Part shown: positions 14,335-18,049 of the stretch, piece by piece | How positions within the stretch are numbered: position 1 is the first letter of the stretch | How the letters are laid out: each line of letters begins with the position of its first letter | Source: Acidimicrobiia bacterium | GTDB lineage: Bacteria > Actinomycetota > Acidimicrobiia > Acidimicrobiales > Hopanoidiivorantaceae | Assembly: GCA_020027305.1 (NCBI GenBank) | Contig: JAHRAM010000115.1 | Location: 1 to 18,049, forward strand | DNA: 18,049 bases | Direction: 5' to 3' | The notes under the pieces: model-generated | Database searches by the model: none | Told to the model about the DNA's origin: nothing | The model's input: the letters and a program-made list of their open reading frames with translations, nothing else | Made by a program: the position numbers and the translations under genes

Positions 14335-15018
14335 ATGAATGAAAATAACGACAAACTAACTAATAGCAATTCTCAAAATCTAAATGGGGATAGGAAAAAC
14401 GATATTACCCAAGACAGTACGATTAAAAATGGGCAGTCTCAAGATTTTTTACTTAGTCGTAAGCTCACTGAGTTTTTACATAGTCAACCTGTGCGAGAGC
14501 TGGACAAAAAAATTGACAAGTTGTTTGACAAAATCCGCGATAAGCCGTTGATGGATAGGATTTTCTACACAGCATCTCAACTTGGCGACCAAGCTCTTGT
14601 TTGGCAATTGTTGGCTGCCTTCAAGGCTCTCTTTGGAGACAAGAAGCATCAGAAAAACTTCTATCGCCTCAGCACTTCCCTAGCTTTTGAATCGCTTTTG
14701 GTAAATGGAATTTTGAAATCACTCTTTCCAAGGGAGCGCCCCGATGTAGAAGATGGTGAGCGCCCGCTTTATCTTCGCCAGCCAATCACAGCTAGCTTTC
14801 CTAGTGGACATGCCTCAGCAGCAGCCCTTGCAATCTTGCTTTTGAAGACCAGCAAGAAAAAGTCGCCCTTCTCGCTATTGACTTGGATACTGGCTGGAAT
14901 TGTGGCAACTAGTCGTGTTTATGTAAAAATCCATCACGCCTCTGATGTGCTTGCTGGAGCAGCAGTTGGCTACTCCCTTGGCAAGCTAATCAAGAAATTT
15001 TGGAAGGTTGCTGACTAA
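14335..15018 (+). CDS. PAP2-family phosphatase
   Basis: This 227-residue acid phosphatase-type protein has all three motifs in order: KxxxxxxRP (Lys128 to Arg135-Pro136), PSGH (156-159) and SRxxxxxHxxxD (Ser193 to Asp204), with His159 and His200 as the catalytic pair. Hydrophobic segments around 83-98, 115-127, 161-170 and 181-192 suggest an integral membrane enzyme acting on lipid phosphates, for example phosphatidic acid or undecaprenyl pyrophosphate. The first 40 residues are Asn/Ser/Asp-rich and probably disordered. It follows the VanW gene by 78 bases on the same strand, consistent with an envelope operon. Its stop lies five bases from the convergent fic stop, which leaves no room for a terminator. 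Confidence 0.9.
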   Translation: MNENNDKLTNSNSQNLNGDRKNDITQDSTIKNGQSQDFLLSRKLTEFLHSQPVRELDKKIDKLFDKIRDKPLMDRIFYTASQLGDQALVWQLLAAFKALFGDKKHQKNFYRLSTSLAFESLLVNGILKSLFPRERPDVEDGERPLYLRQPITASFPSGHASAAALAILLLKTSKKKSPFSLLTWILAGIVATSRVYVKIHHASDVLAGAAVGYSLGKLIKKFWKVAD

Positions 15019-15023
15019 TTAAA

Positions 15024-16187
15024 CTATTCCTCAAAGATTCTTATATATCTGTAAAGAGAAAATAAACGATGGCGTTTTTGCCCAGTTAGCTCATGAAGAA
15101 GTCCCAATCCTTGAAAATTTTTTAGTAAATAAAGTGCAGACCTTTCAGAAATTTCTAATGCTTCTACAACTTGACCAGTATCAATCACAGGATGGTAATA
15201 CAAGATGCTAAGTAGTTCATGAGCCAATTCTGAACGGCGCCCCAATCTCGCGATTCTCTTCTCATATCTTTTGCATAATGCCATAATTTTAGTAAGCCTT
15301 TTCTTTGCAATTTTCGATGTTTCAACAATGCTATTCAAAAAGAAAATAACCCACTGATTCATATCGTTTTTTTCACGAACAGCAGTGAGCGAATCATAAT
15401 AAGAAATTCGATTGCGTTTGAAAAAATTTGATATATGTAAAATAGGTTGCTCAAGTATTCCAAGCTCAATTAGCTGAAGAATTATAGCTATTCTCCCTAA
15501 TCGTCCATTTCCATCAGTGAAAGGGTGTATCGTCTCAAACTGATAGTGAAAAAGCGCAATTTTTATTAAATTAGGAATACTTAAATCACAGTTGTGCCAA
15601 AAAAGCTCAAGGTCGGTCAACAAATCTTTTAAATGATTATGATGTGGGGGCACAAAAGAAGCTGTTTTAAAATTGTCCCCTCCAACCCAATTTTGTGTTT
15701 TGCGAATCTGTCCAAGGTGTAACTTGTCCCCTCTTCCTGTAGTCATTAGCACCTTATGAATCTCTTTGAGTAGGCGTGTGCTAATTGGTAACGTTTCCAT
15801 CATTTCTATACCCTGTTGCAAAGCTGCAGTATAACTTCTAACTTCTGCAACATTATCGGCTTGCTCGGGTGCAATTTTTTTCTCAGGCAAAACCGCATCT
15901 TCCATTGTTGTGTGTATTCCTTCGATATCACTCGAATTTATGGCCTCGTTCAGAATATGCATACCAATAAAAAAATCTATATTCGGAATCGAGTACGAGT
16001 ATCTGTTAAGGTCAGCTAATTGAGCGCTAGCTTCTTCCAACAAAGAAGCAATTCGCATATCATTAAATATATAGGGAATGTTAATCTTGCTTGGTAAAAA
16101 ACTTTCATGGGCATACTTTTTGCCATCGGGATATTTTTCATAGCTACCAGAATTAAATATAAATGGCTGTATTTGCTTTGTTTGCAT
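15024..16187 (-). CDS. Fic-domain AMP-transferase with N-terminal inhibitory motif and C-terminal winged helix
   Basis: Fic enzymes transfer AMP, or related groups, to hydroxyls of target proteins. This 387-residue protein holds the full active motif HPFTDGNGR (221-229; catalytic His221). An upstream SSDIEG (85-90) matches the (S/T)xxxE(G/N) inhibitory helix of class II Fic proteins, so it should be autoinhibited. The last 75 or so residues look like a winged helix (GQVVEALEISERSALYLLK), which suggests DNA binding. I start it at ATG 16187. The longer form from TTG 16220 would place a perfect TATAAT inside the coding region. TATAAA lies six bases before the ATG. Its neighbours are a DUF4238 gene and a restriction-gene remnant. 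It may be a toxin-like or regulatory Fic; the target is unknown. Confidence 0.9.
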   Translation of the reverse strand: MQTKQIQPFIFNSGSYEKYPDGKKYAHESFLPSKINIPYIFNDMRIASLLEEASAQLADLNRYSYSIPNIDFFIGMHILNEAINSSDIEGIHTTMEDAVLPEKKIAPEQADNVAEVRSYTAALQQGIEMMETLPISTRLLKEIHKVLMTTGRGDKLHLGQIRKTQNWVGGDNFKTASFVPPHHNHLKDLLTDLELFWHNCDLSIPNLIKIALFHYQFETIHPFTDGNGRLGRIAIILQLIELGILEQPILHISNFFKRNRISYYDSLTAVREKNDMNQWVIFFLNSIVETSKIAKKRLTKIMALCKRYEKRIARLGRRSELAHELLSILYYHPVIDTGQVVEALEISERSALYLLKNFQGLGLLHELTGQKRHRLFSLYRYIRIFEE

Positions 16188-16193
16188 TACGAA

Positions 16194-16214
16194 TTTATAG
16201 TTAAATTTATTATA
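16194..16214 (-). promoter_or_regulatory. fic promoter: two candidate -10 boxes
   Basis: On the minus strand, TATAAT (16214-16209) is followed 15 bases after its first base by TATAAA (16199-16194), which is six bases from the ATG. The first overlaps a TGCGGT box. Either could give a very short leader or none. Confidence 0.45.
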
Positions 16215-16286
16215 CCGCAAAATAATTGATATAAGCTGCGGTTTAACTTAATATGCGATAAAATATTACTAAATTTTGCGGTTAAA
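16210..16286. promoter_or_regulatory. Cluster of four TGCGGT-like boxes upstream of fic
   Basis: TGCGGTATAA (minus, 16219-16210, overlapping the TATAAT), TGCGGTTTAA (plus, 16237-16246), TGCGATAAAA (plus, 16254-16263) and TGCGGTTAAA (plus, 16277-16286). One box is inverted relative to the other three. The arrangement over a promoter suggests an operator cluster. The winged-helix end of Fic is an obvious but unproven candidate ligand. Confidence 0.45.
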
Positions 16287-16382
16287 TTTTCTTTAGTGCA
16301 AAATAAGGGTTAACCCGATACTATGTACTCAAGATTCAAATGGAATAAACTTTTAAACTTGCAAATAAAAAAACCTCTAATG

Positions 16383-17309
16383 TTAAGAAACTTTGAGATT
16401 CTTCCACGCAATTGGATTAATTTTTTTTATCTCCTCTAATGGGGTTCTATTCTGAGCGTAAAGATAGTTCACTGCATTGTGTGCGCAAATTAAATTAGCC
16501 TCGGCAATTATTTGACGATCTCTTTTTTTGTCATACAATTCGATAGATGGCAATGGACATGCTAAAAGACGGGAATTGGTATTTGGATACACTCTAATTA
16601 GAATTTTTGGTGTGAGCGCAAATTGGTGCCAATATTCTTCAAAATCTAAACAATTTAAATCAAGTGTTGAACCTAGCGGTGGAATAGCAAAAGATGGATT
16701 GTCCGATGTAACAAATTCTGCATCCGTTCTTGATATGTAGACTTGCATGTTCTTAGGTGCTACTGCATCATAATATTTTTCAATATTTGCCATATAAGCA
16801 ACTTGAGTTTCACGCGCAAAAGCAAGTTTTCCCTCTGGGCTCTCCATGTCTTCCACAAGTCTAGAATAGCTTTCAAAATCCCCATCTGTAAAAGCACGAA
16901 TAAAATAAAGCTTTAATAATTTTTCATTTGGTGTATTTAGAATGTTGTTCCTAAGTCCTATCCCACTTAAATATAGAGAACTCAGCAAAATTTTCAACAA
17001 CTCCATTTCAGGCACCGTTAGTGTACACCCTTGCATCAGATTATGCTCCACGATAGGTAAAACCCGAGAAATGCCAGATTCAAGTATTGAATTCCCTCTT
17101 TCAAGCAGAATTATCTCATCTTCTGGCTCTCCTCGTAATTTGTAGAAATTCTCAGCGTATGCAACACTTTTTGGCCTTTTTGGGTTACCAAACTCATTAC
17201 TCGCAAGATGCAGTACCTCAAGCATTCCAAATAGATTCACAAATCTTTTTAGATAAAAACGTGAAACATAGTGTTGTTTTATCTTGGTCGGGTTTTGATT
17301 GTTGTTCAT
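16383..17309 (-). CDS. DUF4238 domain protein
   Basis: This 308-residue protein begins with the DUF4238 hallmark KIKQHYVSRFYLKRF (9-23), followed by PKSVAYAENFYKLRG and an acidic ILLERGNSILESGISRVLP stretch. A later SRTDAEFVTSDNPSF matches the family's conserved (T/S)DNP segment. No signal peptide or membrane segment is seen. The biochemical function of the family is not known to me. It sits between a broken type III restriction gene and fic on the same strand, which suggests an accessory or defence setting. No clear Shine-Dalgarno precedes the ATG. About 195 bases separate it from fic, which has its own promoter. Confidence 0.78.
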   Translation of the reverse strand: MNNNQNPTKIKQHYVSRFYLKRFVNLFGMLEVLHLASNEFGNPKRPKSVAYAENFYKLRGEPEDEIILLERGNSILESGISRVLPIVEHNLMQGCTLTVPEMELLKILLSSLYLSGIGLRNNILNTPNEKLLKLYFIRAFTDGDFESYSRLVEDMESPEGKLAFARETQVAYMANIEKYYDAVAPKNMQVYISRTDAEFVTSDNPSFAIPPLGSTLDLNCLDFEEYWHQFALTPKILIRVYPNTNSRLLACPLPSIELYDKKRDRQIIAEANLICAHNAVNYLYAQNRTPLEEIKKINPIAWKNLKVS

Positions 17310-17412
17310 ATTTGTAGGAGAATTAGTTTATTCAATTTTTTTCAGAAAATCTGGATTTCAAAAACGGTAAAGCTCAACAACGAGCGAAACTAAATTATCC
17401 AAAATCAGAAAT

Positions 17413-18049
17413 CTACTTCTCTGTGGAAACTAAATCATCAACTTCGTATTTCCAATCGTCTTGGAAAAGCATTCGTAGAGAAATTTCAGGCGAGCCAGTT
17501 TTCATTTCTCCCCTATCTTTTGAGTTTTTGTAAGCCTTTTCTAAAATGTCTAATAATTTTTCCTTATATTCGGTATATTCATTCACTTTTAAGTGCGCCC
17601 CTTTTGTTTCAATGACAAAAAATTTATTGTCATAGTCACGGCAGATTAAAAAGTCGGGATAAACTTTATGCTTGCGCCACCCCTGCAAAAAATAATCTTG
17701 CCTCGCTGCTATCCTGTGCCACCAATGTATAGCGCTTTTACCATCTAAATATATCGCGACATCTTTTTCAAAATCATTAAAATCTCGCTCATAAATTTTC
17801 TCTGGGTCGAAGAGGCTGTTTTGAGCTAAGCCACCCCTAGCTTGAAAAAGCCTATCGTAGGATGAAATGTAAATCTCCAGAGTTTTGCCAATCTCAAAGT
17901 CGAGTTGGTCATTGGTTTCAAGATAAAAGCGAATTTCGTTGCTTTCTACTTTTTATGAAATACGGCCTCTGCTCTTTTTTCAATTTCTTCTTTAATTCCA
18001 TTTCTTAAAACCTCAGATAAATAAACACGACTATTTAGAAATTCTGACT
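17413..18049 (-). pseudogene. Type III restriction enzyme (Res) C-terminal part, frameshifted and cut by window end
   Basis: Two minus-strand frames join to give one sensible protein end. From the window edge the first frame reads SEFLNSRVYLSEVLRNG... and ends HKK at a TAG (17948-17946). The -1 frame then continues VESNEIRFYLETND... to the TAG at 17413. The second part contains YPDFLICRDYDNKFFVIETKG, a PD-(D/E)xK nuclease core of the type seen at the C-terminus of type III Res subunits. The break sits on an A5 run (17950-17954); one extra A would restore a single frame. The second frame has no ATG, only a TTG at 17688. It could be a decayed gene, a sequence error or, less likely, programmed slippage. 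The helicase part and any mod gene would lie beyond the window. Confidence 0.65.

Noticed and set aside
16188..16220. Longer Fic protein from a TTG start
   Set aside because: The extension would run through a perfect TATAAT and a second -10 box. The ATG at 16187 is the better start.
17946..17957. Programmed -1 frameshift in the Res gene
   Set aside because: The heptamer is T AAA AAG and not X XXY YYZ with matching X, and I saw no obvious stimulatory stem just downstream. An indel in the A5 run is simpler.

Overview
This is an AT-rich, gene-dense bacterial window. It looks like a chromosome from a Gram-positive-type bacterium, most likely a low-GC relative of the Actinomycetota. Three things point that way. 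The MurT/GatD pair, which amidates lipid II, is present. CysQ and CysD/CysN carry family signatures that, from memory, resemble actinobacterial versions. Several first genes seem to be transcribed without a leader, with a -10 box only 6-8 nt before the ATG. The lineage is an inference. A free-standing trpF is less typical of actinomycetes, many of which use PriA.

Layout. Positions 1-293 (-) hold the 5' part of a putative lipoprotein. Positions 461-5787 (-) hold a tryptophan cluster read leftwards: xthA, trpC, a 715-bp non-coding repetitive spacer, trpF, trpB, trpA. Positions 5955-8302 (+) hold murT-gatD, ending in a symmetric A/T hairpin that also serves the convergent sulfate genes. Positions 8363-11221 (-) hold cysD-cysN-cysC, divergent from cysQ (11341-12105, +). 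CysDN makes APS, CysC makes PAPS and CysQ removes the by-product PAP, so the two units form one sulfate-activation locus. Positions 12154-15018 (+) hold a membrane-anchored VanW-domain protein and a PAP2 phosphatase, both probably envelope-related. Positions 15024-18049 (-) look like an accessory block read leftwards: a frameshifted, window-truncated type III restriction (Res) 3' end, a DUF4238 protein, and a Fic AMP-transferase with a C-terminal winged-helix-like region. The fic promoter is surrounded by repeated TGCGGT-type boxes.

Traits that cut across genes: (i) probable leaderless transcription; (ii) short hydrophilic, often acidic insertions or tails in otherwise ordinary enzymes (TrpF, CysN, XthA, GatD, MurT, VanW, PAP2); (iii) purine-strand, repeat-like intergenic DNA, most strikingly between trpC and trpF; (iv) a TrpC lacking otherwise highly conserved active-site residues. 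No rRNA, tRNA, CRISPR array, transposase or integrase was found. The most system-like part is the Res-DUF4238-Fic block with its operator-like boxes, but calling it a new defence system would go beyond the sequence.
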